64,000 nt of DNA, from NCBI GenBank assembly GCA_947499595.1, contig CANMOY010000009.1, positions 1 through 64,000 of the forward strand, written 5' to 3'. Under the pieces are notes generated by a model. It searched no databases and was not told the DNA's origin. It saw only the letters and a list, made by a program, of their open reading frames with translations. Every line of letters starts with the position of its first letter. Positions within the stretch are counted from its first letter, which is position 1. Source of the DNA: an uncultured Mesonia sp. (GTDB taxonomy: Bacteria; Bacteroidota; Bacteroidia; Flavobacteriales; Flavobacteriaceae). The position numbers and the translations under genes were made by a program. Below, one piece after another: positions 7,177 through 15,687 of the stretch.

Positions 7177-8298
7177 CTAGCGCTTGTAATATTTTCCTTT
7201 CCAATTAAAGCCACCTTTTAAAGAAAATAAAAAAATCAATACCACAAAAAAAGGGTAAACTAAGGCAGAAAAAATAAATTTATGAGAACAAAAAGGAACA
7301 CCTATTTTTTTTGCGGTCGCTCTTAAAAAAGCCATATCAACTAATAACTTAAAAACCCAAAGTCCACCAGAAAGAAAAATATAGCTAATTTTAAAAAGAC
7401 CGCCTAGAATCAATAAAATTAATAAACTAGCATTGACAATAAAAACCAATGCGCCTATTAATTGATTCCATCCAAAGTTTAAATGTGTGTTTTTTGCTGC
7501 CCATCGAACACGTTGCATAAATAAATCTCGCCACGATTTCAAAGGATAGGTAAAAACCGGTTCGGCATAAACTAAGCTATATCCAATGGGTAATCCACTA
7601 GTTTTAAACTTTTCGAGAACAAATGTGTCATCACCGCTACTAATATGCAAATTGTTTTTAAAACCACCTAAAGCAAGGAAACTATCTTTGCAATAAGCCA
7701 TATTGGCCGCGCTGCAAAATAATATAGATCCTCCACCAAAACTACCTAGGCTTACCCCTTGTAAACTTAAATAATCATGCGCTTGAAATTGATTTAAAAA
7801 ACCTTCACCTGCTAAATAAGTAACCGGTCCTACAACGAGCTTTGCTTTGTTCATTGAGATTTCGTGTGCAAAACCTTTCAGCCAACTTTTAGGCAATAAA
7901 ACATCGGCATCTGTGGTGGCGATATATGAAAACTGGCTGGCATTAATGGCTAAAATCAAGGCCTCTTTTTTGGGTGCTTGTTGAGCCTTCTCTTGATGAA
8001 GTAGCCTTATGTTGTGATTTGGATTTTCTTTTTTAAAGCTTGTAATTATTGAAGCAGTTTCATCGGTGCTGCGGTCATTAATAAAAATAATTTCATATAA
8101 CTCTTGAGGATAATCTAAATCTAAGATTGATTTTAATAATCCGGGCAAATTTTTAGCTTCATTATGCATAGGAATACAAATGCTAAATCTAATCGAGGAT
8201 GTTTTACTTGTTTTTGACCTATATTTTACCTGATTAACTCCGTGCCTCAACCAAATTAAAACCAACGCATAGAGTATGAAAAAACTAATAGCTATCAT
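7177..8298 (-). CDS. Membrane glycosyltransferase, family 2 (processive type)
   Basis: 373 residues. One N-terminal membrane segment is followed by a GT-A domain: the FSICIPMHNEAKNLPG nucleotide-sugar start (residues 38-53), INDRSTDE (73-80), TDAD metal-binding motif (129-132), GDD (222-224) and QRVRW (262-266). Q-x-x-RW is the hallmark of chain-building GT2 enzymes such as hyaluronan and cellulose synthases. Two or more membrane helices follow to the C-terminus. It should add sugars at the cytoplasmic face of the inner membrane. Sugar and acceptor are unknown. It starts two bases after the flippase-like gene ends, which suggests a shared pathway. Confidence 0.88.
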   Translation of the reverse strand: MIAISFFILYALVLIWLRHGVNQVKYRSKTSKTSSIRFSICIPMHNEAKNLPGLLKSILDLDYPQELYEIIFINDRSTDETASIITSFKKENPNHNIRLLHQEKAQQAPKKEALILAINASQFSYIATTDADVLLPKSWLKGFAHEISMNKAKLVVGPVTYLAGEGFLNQFQAHDYLSLQGVSLGSFGGGSILFCSAANMAYCKDSFLALGGFKNNLHISSGDDTFVLEKFKTSGLPIGYSLVYAEPVFTYPLKSWRDLFMQRVRWAAKNTHLNFGWNQLIGALVFIVNASLLILLILGGLFKISYIFLSGGLWVFKLLVDMAFLRATAKKIGVPFCSHKFIFSALVYPFFVVLIFLFSLKGGFNWKGKYYKR

Positions 8299-8299
8299 A

Positions 8300-9250
8300 T
8301 TATTCTGTGGTTTTGTAAGGATGAAGCAAATTTAAAATAGCACCTAGAAGTGTGGGAAGTACAAAATTTAAACACCACATTATCAATACCGCCAAAGCAA
8401 TAGTTGCTTGTTGATTTGAATATAAGCTAAAAATAACTACGGCAAACCCTGTTTTGGTAAGCGCGTCAGAAAATAAAAATTGAGGAATAATACTGGCAAG
8501 CAAATAAACCAACCAAATTCCGCAAATAGCGCTGCTATAAGAAATTTGTACTTCAAAGAGCATTAGAACCAATACAAATTGGTGCGAGAAAACCAAATGT
8601 CTTGCAAAACTTAAAGCTACAATTTTTCTTTTTGTTGGTAGCGGTATAATATCCGTAAAGTTTAACCGAGTTTGCATCCATTTTTTAATAAACTGGTATC
8701 GCCATTCAACTAAGATTATAAAAATAAAAACAACCGTTATACCAAAAATAAAATAAACTTGCGCTTTACTTAAACCGGGAATTATAGATTGTATAAGGAT
8801 ATAGAAGAGCAAACCTAAAAAACCAAAAAACAAGGTAGCTAGCATTTGTGAAAAACTTGCCCAGGTTTTACGGCTTAAAATTTTTTTTCTGTGATTCTTT
8901 GGGTAAAATAGAGTTTTAACGCCAAATTCACCTATTTTGTTAGGGGTTAATACACCTACAGCATGCGCAATCAAATATTCCTGAATAGAATTTTTGAAAG
9001 ACTTAAGCTTTAAACTTAAAGTTAATATATGCCATTTTAGTATCTCTAGCCACCAATTTATAAGCGTAAAGCATAGGCAACCAAGTATACCCCAAAAACC
9101 AATATTTCGCTCTGTAAAGACGATCTTATCTATTGTGAATTGAGATGATAATTGATAATAAATAAAAATGCAAAGCCCCCCAAACAGAAACCATTTGAGG
9201 CCAACTAAAAACATTTGCTTAGCTTTGTGCTGACATACTTGCATACGCAA
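8300..9250 (-). CDS. Flippase-like membrane protein (lysylphosphatidylglycerol synthase TM / UPF0104 family)
   Basis: 316 residues with about eight membrane segments. The motifs HAVGVLTPNKIGEFGVKTLF (near residue 92) and the later arginine-rich loop are typical of the UPF0104/AglD-like family, which is linked to lipid or lipid-linked-glycan transport. A later in-frame ATG at 9214 would begin directly at the first membrane helix and may be the true start. A -7-like TTTCTTTG box on the minus strand just upstream of 9250 is compatible with either. It heads a two-gene unit with the GT2 gene and diverges from ruvC with only 20 bases between them. Confidence 0.8.
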   Translation of the reverse strand: MRMQVCQHKAKQMFLVGLKWFLFGGLCIFIYYQLSSQFTIDKIVFTERNIGFWGILGCLCFTLINWWLEILKWHILTLSLKLKSFKNSIQEYLIAHAVGVLTPNKIGEFGVKTLFYPKNHRKKILSRKTWASFSQMLATLFFGFLGLLFYILIQSIIPGLSKAQVYFIFGITVVFIFIILVEWRYQFIKKWMQTRLNFTDIIPLPTKRKIVALSFARHLVFSHQFVLVLMLFEVQISYSSAICGIWLVYLLASIIPQFLFSDALTKTGFAVVIFSLYSNQQATIALAVLIMWCLNFVLPTLLGAILNLLHPYKTTE

Positions 9251-9270
9251 AGAAACAAATAAAATAGCAG

Positions 9271-9822
9271 TTGAAAACAGAAAAGATAATTTTGGGTATA
9301 GATCCAGGTACCACCATAATGGGATTTGGACTTATTAAAGTTCAAGATAAAAAGATGGAGTTTTTACAACTCAACGAACTTTTATTAACCAAATATGATG
9401 ACCACTATATAAAATTAAAATTGATCTTTGAGCGCACTTTATCTCTGATCGATGCCTATCATCCCGATGAAATTGCTATTGAAGCACCTTTTTTTGGAAA
9501 AAACGTGCAATCTATGTTAAAGCTAGGTCGTGCCCAAGGAGTTGCGATGGCCGCCGGTTTAAGTCGTGAAGTTCCCGTTACCGAATATTCGCCCAAAAAA
9601 ATAAAAATGGCTATTACTGGCAATGGTAACGCCAGCAAAGAACAGGTCGCCAAAATGTTACAAAGTCTTTTGAAGTTAAAGAGTTTGCCCAAAAATCTTG
9701 ATTCAACCGATGGTTTAGCTGCTGCTGTATGCCATCACTACAACTCTGGTAAAAAAGTACAAAGCAAAAATTACAGTGGTTGGGCCGCTTTTGTAAAGCA
9801 AAACCCTAAAAAGATAAAATAA
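9271..9822 (+). CDS. ruvC: Holliday junction endonuclease RuvC
   Basis: 183 residues, normal length. Acidic active-site residues are D11 in LGIDPGTT, E71 in IAIEAPFFGKN and D144/D147 in LDSTDGLAAAVCHH. RuvC cuts Holliday junctions in concert with RuvAB. The only start that gives the conserved N-terminus is TTG at 9271, since no ATG is available upstream in frame before the divergent gene. Rare TTG initiation and the absence of a clear ribosome-binding site suggest weak translation, which suits a nuclease. Confidence 0.93.
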   Translation: MKTEKIILGIDPGTTIMGFGLIKVQDKKMEFLQLNELLLTKYDDHYIKLKLIFERTLSLIDAYHPDEIAIEAPFFGKNVQSMLKLGRAQGVAMAAGLSREVPVTEYSPKKIKMAITGNGNASKEQVAKMLQSLLKLKSLPKNLDSTDGLAAAVCHHYNSGKKVQSKNYSGWAAFVKQNPKKIK

Positions 9823-9833
9823 TGCGCAAGAGG

Positions 9834-9905
9834 GCAATCCCTCTCTTTTTCAAGAGAGGGCCGGGCTATCCGCGCTACACGGTAGCTTGCTACTATCCCT
9901 ATTGC
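9834..9905 (-). ncRNA. Structured intergenic RNA element, copy 2 (Flavo-1-like)
   Basis: Read on the minus strand, GCAAT (9901-9905) closes with ATTGC (9834-9838). Next come AGGGATAG (9893-9900), a short inner hairpin, GGATAGCCCGGCC, and a 9-bp 3' hairpin (9839-9847 with 9852-9860, loop of four). The blocks match copy 1 at 326-422, but the closing and 3' helices have different bases that still pair, which supports a real RNA structure. It begins eight bases after the M3 peptidase stop codon and may form its 3' end, although no long T tract follows. Confidence 0.65.
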
Positions 9906-9913
9906 AATTTGTA

Positions 9914-11941
9914 CTATTTTAAAAGCCCTGCTCTTTTTAGTAAAGCCTCTGGGTTAGGCTCTTTTCCGCGAAAGCGTTTATATAAAACCATTGGATCTTC
10001 AGTACCTCCTTTACTCAAAATATGGTCTTTAAATTTATCGGCTACGGTTTTATTAAAAATTCCTTCTTCTTGAAAATACGCAAAAGCATCGGCATCTAAA
10101 ACTTCTGCCCACTTATATGAATAATAACCCGCCGAATAGCCACCCTGAAAAATATGAGAGAATGAAGTGCTCATACAGTTCTCTGCCACATCAGGGTACA
10201 ATTTAGTGTTTTCAAAGGCATCTAACTCGTTTTCTTTTACAGATTTAATGTTTGTAGGGTCTACAGCGTGCCAAGCCATATCTAACATCCCGAAACTCAA
10301 TTGACGTACCGTTTGCATTCCCTCGTGAAAGTTGGCCGATTTTTTTATTTTCTCAACTAACTCCATCGGAATTACTTCATCGGTTTCATAATGGCGAGCA
10401 AATAAAGCTAAGGCTTCTGGTTCATAACACCAGTTCTCGAAAACTTGACTAGGCAGTTCGACAAAATCCCAATACACAGAAGCTCCCGATAAACTAGGGT
10501 AGGTTGAGTTGGCTAACATGCCGTGCAACGCGTGACCAAACTCGTGAAATAATGTAGTAACCTCATTAAAAGTAAGTAAGGACGGTTTTTTAGAAGTGGG
10601 TCGGGTAAAATTACAAACGTTAGAAACATGCGGACGCTCGTTTTTACCGTCTTTCATTTTCTGGTCTTTATAAATGGTCATCCAAGCGCCATTTCTCTTG
10701 CCTTCCCTCGGGTGAAAATCGGCATAAAATAGTGCCATAAAGTTATGATCACCGTCGTAAACCTCATAAGTTTTTACCTCCTCGTGGTACTTATCTATAT
10801 TGAAAACTTCTTTAAAATGTAGATCATATAATTTTTTAGCTACCGTAAAAACTCCCTGAATTACATTGTCGAGTTTAAAATAAGGCTTGAGCTTTTCATC
10901 ATCTAATTGAAAGCGTTGTTGTTTTAGCTTCTCTGCATAATAAGCGCTGTCCCATTTTTCTAAATGGTCGATCCCATCTAATTCTTTTGCAAATTGCTCT
11001 AGTTCTTTAAATTCCTGTTCTGCGGCAGGTTTCGCTTTTTCGAGCATTTCGTTAAGAAATTCATTTACTTTTTCAGGGCTTTTTGCCATACGTTCTTCTA
11101 AAACAAAATGCGCGTGGGTTTTGTAACCTAATAAATTAGCCCGTTGGTGACGAAGTTTTGCAATCTTCAATACATTTTCTTGATTGTCATATTCATCATT
11201 CTGAAAACCTTTTGCCCCAAAAGCAATCGAAAGTTTTTTACGCAGTTCTCGGTTTTCTGCATACTTCATAAACGGGATATAACTCGGGTATTGAAGCGTG
11301 AAAATATAGCCGTTTTTTCCTTTTGCTTTAGCTAATAAATTAGCATTTTCTAATTCGCTTTCTGGTAAACCTTTTAAATCTTTTTCATCTTCAATATGAA
11401 GCTCGTAACGATTGGTTTCTGCTAAAACATTTTCGCCAAACGAAAGTGAAAGTCTAGAAAGCTCTTTATCGATTTCTCGAAGTTGCTCTTTTTTATCTTC
11501 TGGTAAATTAGCCCCGTTTCTTGTGAAACTTTTGTAATGTTTATCGAGCAGTGTTTTTTGTTCTACACTCAGTTCTAAGCTGTCTTTTTGCTCGTAAACG
11601 CTTTTTACACGTTTAAATAACTCTTCATTTAAGGTTAGATCATTACTGAATTCACTTAACCAAGGAGAAACTTCTTGCGCTATTTTCTGAATTTCTTCAT
11701 TTGTTTCTGCCGAATTTAAATTGAAAAATATGCTCGAAACTCGACTTAAGGTTTCACCTGCAAATTCTAAAGCTTCTAAGGTATTCTCGAAAGTTGGCGT
11801 TTCTTCATTAGAAGTAATGCTATCAATTTCTGCTTTTGCTTTTTTTATAGCTTCTTGAAAAGCCGGTTTAAAATGTTCATTTTTTATTTTAGAAAATGGA
11901 GCAGCATCAAAAGGCTCCAATAATGGGTTTTCCTGACTCAT
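9914..11941 (-). CDS. M3 family oligopeptidase (peptidyl-dipeptidase Dcp / oligopeptidase A type)
   Basis: 675 residues, the usual length. The zinc motif HEFGH is at 466-470 within FHEFGHALHGML, with the downstream glutamate in the usual SVYWDFVELPSQ segment. No signal peptide is seen, so it acts in the cytoplasm on short peptides produced by other proteases. A -7-like TATCTTTA box lies on the minus strand at 11964-11971. The 3' end runs into the RNA element at 9834-9905. A Dcp versus PrlC-type specificity cannot be decided by eye. Confidence 0.9.
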   Translation of the reverse strand: MSQENPLLEPFDAAPFSKIKNEHFKPAFQEAIKKAKAEIDSITSNEETPTFENTLEALEFAGETLSRVSSIFFNLNSAETNEEIQKIAQEVSPWLSEFSNDLTLNEELFKRVKSVYEQKDSLELSVEQKTLLDKHYKSFTRNGANLPEDKKEQLREIDKELSRLSLSFGENVLAETNRYELHIEDEKDLKGLPESELENANLLAKAKGKNGYIFTLQYPSYIPFMKYAENRELRKKLSIAFGAKGFQNDEYDNQENVLKIAKLRHQRANLLGYKTHAHFVLEERMAKSPEKVNEFLNEMLEKAKPAAEQEFKELEQFAKELDGIDHLEKWDSAYYAEKLKQQRFQLDDEKLKPYFKLDNVIQGVFTVAKKLYDLHFKEVFNIDKYHEEVKTYEVYDGDHNFMALFYADFHPREGKRNGAWMTIYKDQKMKDGKNERPHVSNVCNFTRPTSKKPSLLTFNEVTTLFHEFGHALHGMLANSTYPSLSGASVYWDFVELPSQVFENWCYEPEALALFARHYETDEVIPMELVEKIKKSANFHEGMQTVRQLSFGMLDMAWHAVDPTNIKSVKENELDAFENTKLYPDVAENCMSTSFSHIFQGGYSAGYYSYKWAEVLDADAFAYFQEEGIFNKTVADKFKDHILSKGGTEDPMVLYKRFRGKEPNPEALLKRAGLLK

Positions 11942-12174
11942 AATTTATTTTTCTGTACAAGTGTAAAGATACAAAGAGTAGGAGAGTTGAGGTCTTAATT
12001 TTTAGTCAAAAAAAGTTTGGCATATAATATTACGTTTTTAATATTTTAAAATATTTATTATGCTGCAAATCAGAATTGTATTTTAGAATTTGACGCTTTT
12101 CATATGGTTGTTTTCTTATTTTTCCGGCGTAAGCTTACACAATTTAAAACTAATAATTAATTAAAAAATACTAA

Positions 12175-12333
12175 ATGAAAAAAAATCTTATTCATTTATT
12201 AGGCGGATTGTCACTTAGCTTTTTCCTTTATTTTGCAGCTAATCTTGATCTTAAAACGGCTGTTTTTATAGGTTTAGGATCAGCTGTATTATATAGGATA
12301 TCTTTAAAAAACAAATCTAATTTAGATTCTTGA
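12175..12333 (+). CDS. Small membrane protein, 52 residues, unknown function
   Basis: ATG at 12175 opens a 52-codon frame ending in TGA at 12331-12333. The product begins MKKNLIHLLGG, has two hydrophobic segments (about residues 6-22 and 29-42) and ends in a basic, polar tail. An A-rich leader precedes the ATG and no larger gene overlaps it. I do not recognise a family. The gene stands alone, with about 230 bases of AT-rich sequence before it and 94 after it in which I see no other gene. The clean hairpin-membrane topology makes it more likely real than random. Confidence 0.55.
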   Translation: MKKNLIHLLGGLSLSFFLYFAANLDLKTAVFIGLGSAVLYRISLKNKSNLDS

Positions 12334-12427
12334 AGCTTTAATTTATATGCTATAATTATTGAATGTTATTTTTTGAAACTCTAGTTTATGGCTAGAAGTT
12401 GAAGCAATCAGGAAAAATAAACGGTAA

Positions 12428-13918
12428 CTATTCGTTGCTGCTAGACGCTTCTAGCTCTTTATTATAACGCAGCCAAAATGATTCATCAAAAGCTGGTGTG
12501 TAAAGAATTTTTAGCTTCTCTTTTTCATTAACCGCTTTGAAATCCGCGAAAGCAATGGGTTGAGGATTAATTAGCATCAACTCATTTAAAACATTGTTTT
12601 GCTGTTCTATTTTAAAGTTTAATTTAAGTTTTGTTTTTTCGCTAGACTTAGTATTGTTTTCTTTTAATTTTAATGGCCTATTTATGTAAATGTACTGGCC
12701 TGTTTTCCAATTTATGTATTGCGGTAAATATCGATTGCTTGTACTATCTCGCTTAAATATTACTTTAGCTTGGTGAACATTTGCCACATATTTTAAGCCT
12801 AATAAAAATTTGAGATTAATATTGCGGTCTACACGGTTTTCTGCTAGTTGGTAGCTGGCTTGTAAGATGGCTTTGCTAGCCTTGCTTATATATAATTTGC
12901 CAGAATAATCGGCTTTTTTATTTTTTGGAGTAAAGTGCAATTCATAAACCAATTCATCTTGAAACAATCTAGTTTTAACGTGTTTCCAGTTGTAATTAGT
13001 AAACTGTTGGATGAAGTCATATTGATCTAGGTTAAGCGGACTGCGATTAAAAAATAGGCTTTTGTAAAAATCACGTTCATTTTCTGTTTTAATACTTTTA
13101 CTTTGACTGCTGTCAATTTGAAAAAGTTGGTTTACCTTGTGATTTTTACCCAGAGGAATCATCCCAGACTTTATTTTAAAGGTATTTTCGCTATCGAGCC
13201 CTTGTTGAATGAGTCGAAAGGTCTCTTTTAAAAAATTGTTTTTAGGTGCAAGGTATCGCTCGTTCCTAAGTTGATTGACTTGCAACAATTTTAATTTTAA
13301 AGAATCTTGGTTTGGGGTGATATATATTTTTGACTCAATTTGTCTTTGTTGGCTGGGTAAATTGTTTTTAGAGTTGGCTAGACTTTCTTTAATTTGCCGA
13401 TTAAATTTTTGTGTTAAAGCTTTGCTTAAAAAGCTAGCTTTGTCTACCTCAAATTCGGCATCTTTTAGATGGTTCTCATCGCTTTCACGCATGAGCACTT
13501 CAAAACACAAGCCGTTTGCATTATGGTTTTTTCTATAGTTTAAATAGACTTGTTGAAGTAGGTCATGAATATCTAATTTTTGACTTGTCAAAATCACTTC
13601 TCCAAGTTCTTCTGCCAAAGCAACTAAAGTAATCCTTGGTTTTTCTTTTAGTTCGCTAACTGGCAGTATTACAGTTTTATAACCCAATGCGCTTATTTTA
13701 AAAATAGCATCTGCGGGGTAATCTTGTAGATTTAAGGTATAAACACCTTTTAAATTGCTGGCAACACCCATTTGATCCCTGTATTGAATGTGTGCATATG
13801 CCACGGGATTTGCTTCTTGATCTATAATTTTACCGGTTAATTGCTGACTTAAACAGGTTACAGTAAAAGTGAGATTAAGGAGTAAGAGGCAAATTAATTT
13901 AAGAGCATAAGATGGCAT
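12428..13918 (-). CDS. Secreted protein with carboxypeptidase-regulatory-like N-terminal domain
   Basis: 496 residues. A signal peptide (cleavage after about residue 24, near CLSQ) is followed by a CarboxypepD_reg-like domain (about 26-108) with LTGKIIDQEANPVAYAHIQY and GVYTLNLQDYP. This domain is a beta-sandwich often found at the start of SusC-type proteins. The rest has no recognised domain. Its second half (about 300-440) resembles the whole second half of the neighbouring 359-residue protein, including a shared FLLG-x-K strand. It overlaps or abuts that gene closely in one operon. Likely periplasmic or outer-membrane associated; function unknown. Confidence 0.75.
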   Translation of the reverse strand: MPSYALKLICLLLLNLTFTVTCLSQQLTGKIIDQEANPVAYAHIQYRDQMGVASNLKGVYTLNLQDYPADAIFKISALGYKTVILPVSELKEKPRITLVALAEELGEVILTSQKLDIHDLLQQVYLNYRKNHNANGLCFEVLMRESDENHLKDAEFEVDKASFLSKALTQKFNRQIKESLANSKNNLPSQQRQIESKIYITPNQDSLKLKLLQVNQLRNERYLAPKNNFLKETFRLIQQGLDSENTFKIKSGMIPLGKNHKVNQLFQIDSSQSKSIKTENERDFYKSLFFNRSPLNLDQYDFIQQFTNYNWKHVKTRLFQDELVYELHFTPKNKKADYSGKLYISKASKAILQASYQLAENRVDRNINLKFLLGLKYVANVHQAKVIFKRDSTSNRYLPQYINWKTGQYIYINRPLKLKENNTKSSEKTKLKLNFKIEQQNNVLNELMLINPQPIAFADFKAVNEKEKLKILYTPAFDESFWLRYNKELEASSSNE

Positions 13919-13920
13919 TA

Positions 13921-15000
13921 CTATTTGATGTCAGATGAAGATTGGGCCATTGGCGTTGCTTGGTTAAAAAGCATCTTTTGTTTAATCTTTTCTTTACTGC
14001 CTTTTGTAAATTCTAACTTTAATCGATTATTGCTTTTATTCCCCTTAAGCTTAATAGTTCTATTACCCCATAATTTAATTGTTTTATGAATTATAAGATG
14101 CGCAGGAAAGTATTTACCATTAGCTAGTTTTTGATAAATAATTGTTTTATCTAGCTCGGTAGTTACGGTTTTAAAGCCCAATAAGAATTTGGCATTAAAA
14201 GAAGCTGTGGTGTGACCTGGTAACAAACGATAGTTCAGTTTTACTATTGCTTGAGTTTTTAGGTCGATGTGCATACTACCAGTATAGGAAGCGTTTTCTT
14301 TTTTAGGTTTAAACTCAATTTCAGCAATAGCTGTAGAATCCATTTCTTTAATTGATTTAATGCTGTAGTCATAATTATAGGTTTGGTATAAGAAATCATA
14401 CTCAAACTTTCGCGAAGTCAAATTTGAATCTTCTAGGGCTTCCTCAATATCTAATTTCAAATTTTCTGTATTAGCTGTATAATTATTACATTGATTTAAA
14501 TTAGCATTTTCCTGGCAAGTGAACATACCCGACTTTAATTGGTAGGTGTCGTCTTTATCAAGTTGCTCGGTTAAAATTTCATAAATAGGAGTGGTGGGGG
14601 AAATGAATCCAATAGAATCGCCACCTTTTGCTTTCTTTGTAAAGTCATTGAATTGAAGCTTTTTGTTAGTTATACTTGCTTTACCTTGGGTTAATGTTTT
14701 GTACTGGTTGGTTAATAAGGGTTCTTTATCAATTAGTTTTTCTACTTTGCGTTGCAACTGCTTAGTAGCTTGAGCTCCTAGTTCGCTATGTTTTTTAATT
14801 TCTATTTGCAACTCATCAATCAATTCATCTTTATTTAACTGATAAATAAAATCAAAATTTACTTGATTAAATTCATAATTTTTATCTAGCTTTTCTTTGG
14901 CCATTTCAACCAATTGCAGTGCTCTTATATTAGTGTTTTGAGCAGATAACTGCCATCCGCAAATAAATAGAAGGCTTATGAAATAATAAATTTTAGACAT
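13921..15000 (-). CDS. Secreted protein, paralogue of the next gene without its N-terminal domain
   Basis: 359 residues with a signal peptide (cut near residue 20, LSAQ). There is no CarboxypepD_reg domain. From about residue 190 to 340 it follows the same pattern as the downstream protein: a YDF...Y-NY start, an E-x-x-F-x-PK segment, a Y-x-G-x-x-x-I strand, NAKFLLGFK and a late lysine-rich IKLKGN. It reads first in the pair, with only two bases before the next gene's start codon. The arrangement suggests an old tandem duplication in which one copy kept or gained the regulatory-like domain. Function unknown. Confidence 0.75.
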   Translation of the reverse strand: MSKIYYFISLLFICGWQLSAQNTNIRALQLVEMAKEKLDKNYEFNQVNFDFIYQLNKDELIDELQIEIKKHSELGAQATKQLQRKVEKLIDKEPLLTNQYKTLTQGKASITNKKLQFNDFTKKAKGGDSIGFISPTTPIYEILTEQLDKDDTYQLKSGMFTCQENANLNQCNNYTANTENLKLDIEEALEDSNLTSRKFEYDFLYQTYNYDYSIKSIKEMDSTAIAEIEFKPKKENASYTGSMHIDLKTQAIVKLNYRLLPGHTTASFNAKFLLGFKTVTTELDKTIIYQKLANGKYFPAHLIIHKTIKLWGNRTIKLKGNKSNNRLKLEFTKGSKEKIKQKMLFNQATPMAQSSSDIK

Positions 15001-15036
15001 ACGTATAAATTTTTACTAAAGATGAATAAAATGTAT

Positions 15037-15077
15037 AAAAAAACCTCATCAATTTGTAAAAAAAATTAATGAGGTTT
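15037..15077 (-). terminator. Intrinsic terminator of purE
   Basis: On the minus strand AAACCTCAT (15069-15077) pairs with ATGAGGTTT (15041-15049), a 9-bp stem with a long AT-rich loop, followed by a T tract. It begins 18 bases after the purE stop codon. Confidence 0.85.
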
Positions 15078-15094
15078 AAAGGAAGATTTAAAAA

Positions 15095-15586
15095 TTAGTT
15101 GTGATTTCTAAGGTTTTTTGCTCCTTCAATCACCTTTTGCTTAAGTCCTTCTTTATAAGTAATAATTTTATCGAGCACACATTTATCTGCAGTACCAATA
15201 ATTTGTGCAGCAAGAATACCAGCATTTTTAGCTCCGTCTAAAGCTACAGTTGCTACAGGAACGCCACCTGGCATTTGTAAAATAGAAAGAACAGAGTCCC
15301 AGCCATCAATAGAATTTCTCGATTTTACAGGAACTCCAATCACCGGTAACGGAGAAAGAGAGGCAATCATCCCAGGTAGGTGAGCTGCACCACCGGCGCC
15401 TGCAATAATAACCTTAAAACCACGCTCGTGAGCGTTTTTTCCGTAATCAAATAATTTTTCTGGTGTTCTGTGCGCCGATACAATGTCAACTTCTACTTCA
15501 ATATCGAATCCGGCTAAAATATCAATCGCCTCTTGCATTACTGGAAGATCACTTGTACTTCCCATAATTATCCCTACTTTACTCAT
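15095..15586 (-). CDS. purE: N5-carboxyaminoimidazole ribonucleotide mutase PurE
   Basis: 163 residues, class I PurE length. The VGIIMGSTSDLPVMQEA start is the substrate phosphate loop. SAHRTPEKLFDY and AGAGGAAHLPGMIAS are the other diagnostic blocks, the first carrying the catalytic histidine region. It moves the carboxyl group of N5-CAIR to make CAIR in purine synthesis and works directly after PurK. It is downstream of purK on the same strand, separated by 101 bases that hold a terminator-like hairpin and two small palindromes. PurE may therefore be regulated apart from PurK. Confidence 0.95.
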   Translation of the reverse strand: MSKVGIIMGSTSDLPVMQEAIDILAGFDIEVEVDIVSAHRTPEKLFDYGKNAHERGFKVIIAGAGGAAHLPGMIASLSPLPVIGVPVKSRNSIDGWDSVLSILQMPGGVPVATVALDGAKNAGILAAQIIGTADKCVLDKIITYKEGLKQKVIEGAKNLRNHN

Positions 15587-15614
15587 GGTAATAATTTTTT
15601 ATTGTTCTTATTTT

Positions 15615-15636
15615 CGGTTAAACCGGATTAAATCCG
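15615..15636. promoter_or_regulatory. Two overlapping palindromes upstream of purE
   Basis: CGGTT-A-AACCG (15615-15625) and CGGATT-A-AATCCG (15624-15636) share two bases. They lie about 30-50 bases before the purE start codon, between it and the hairpin that follows purK. They could be a repressor site or small RNA hairpins in the purE leader. No known purine regulator site is recognised. Confidence 0.4.
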
Positions 15637-15644
15637 TTAAGCAT

Positions 15645-15685
15645 AAAAAAACCAGTAAATCTAATGATTATTATTACTGTGGTTT
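15645..15685 (-). terminator. Terminator-like hairpin between purK and purE
   Basis: On the minus strand, AAACC and AGTAA (interrupted by a two-base bulge) pair with TTACT and GGTTT, followed by seven Ts. It starts right after the purK stop codon. A full stop here would force purE to use its own promoter; a partial stop would lower purE relative to purK. Confidence 0.65.
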
Positions 15686-15687
15686 GT

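Noticed and set aside
9822..10073. An 83-codon open frame on the plus strand beginning at the ruvC stop codon
   Set aside because: It runs through the RNA element and then antisense to the conserved C-terminus of the M3 peptidase. The product is cysteine- and proline-rich without a family.
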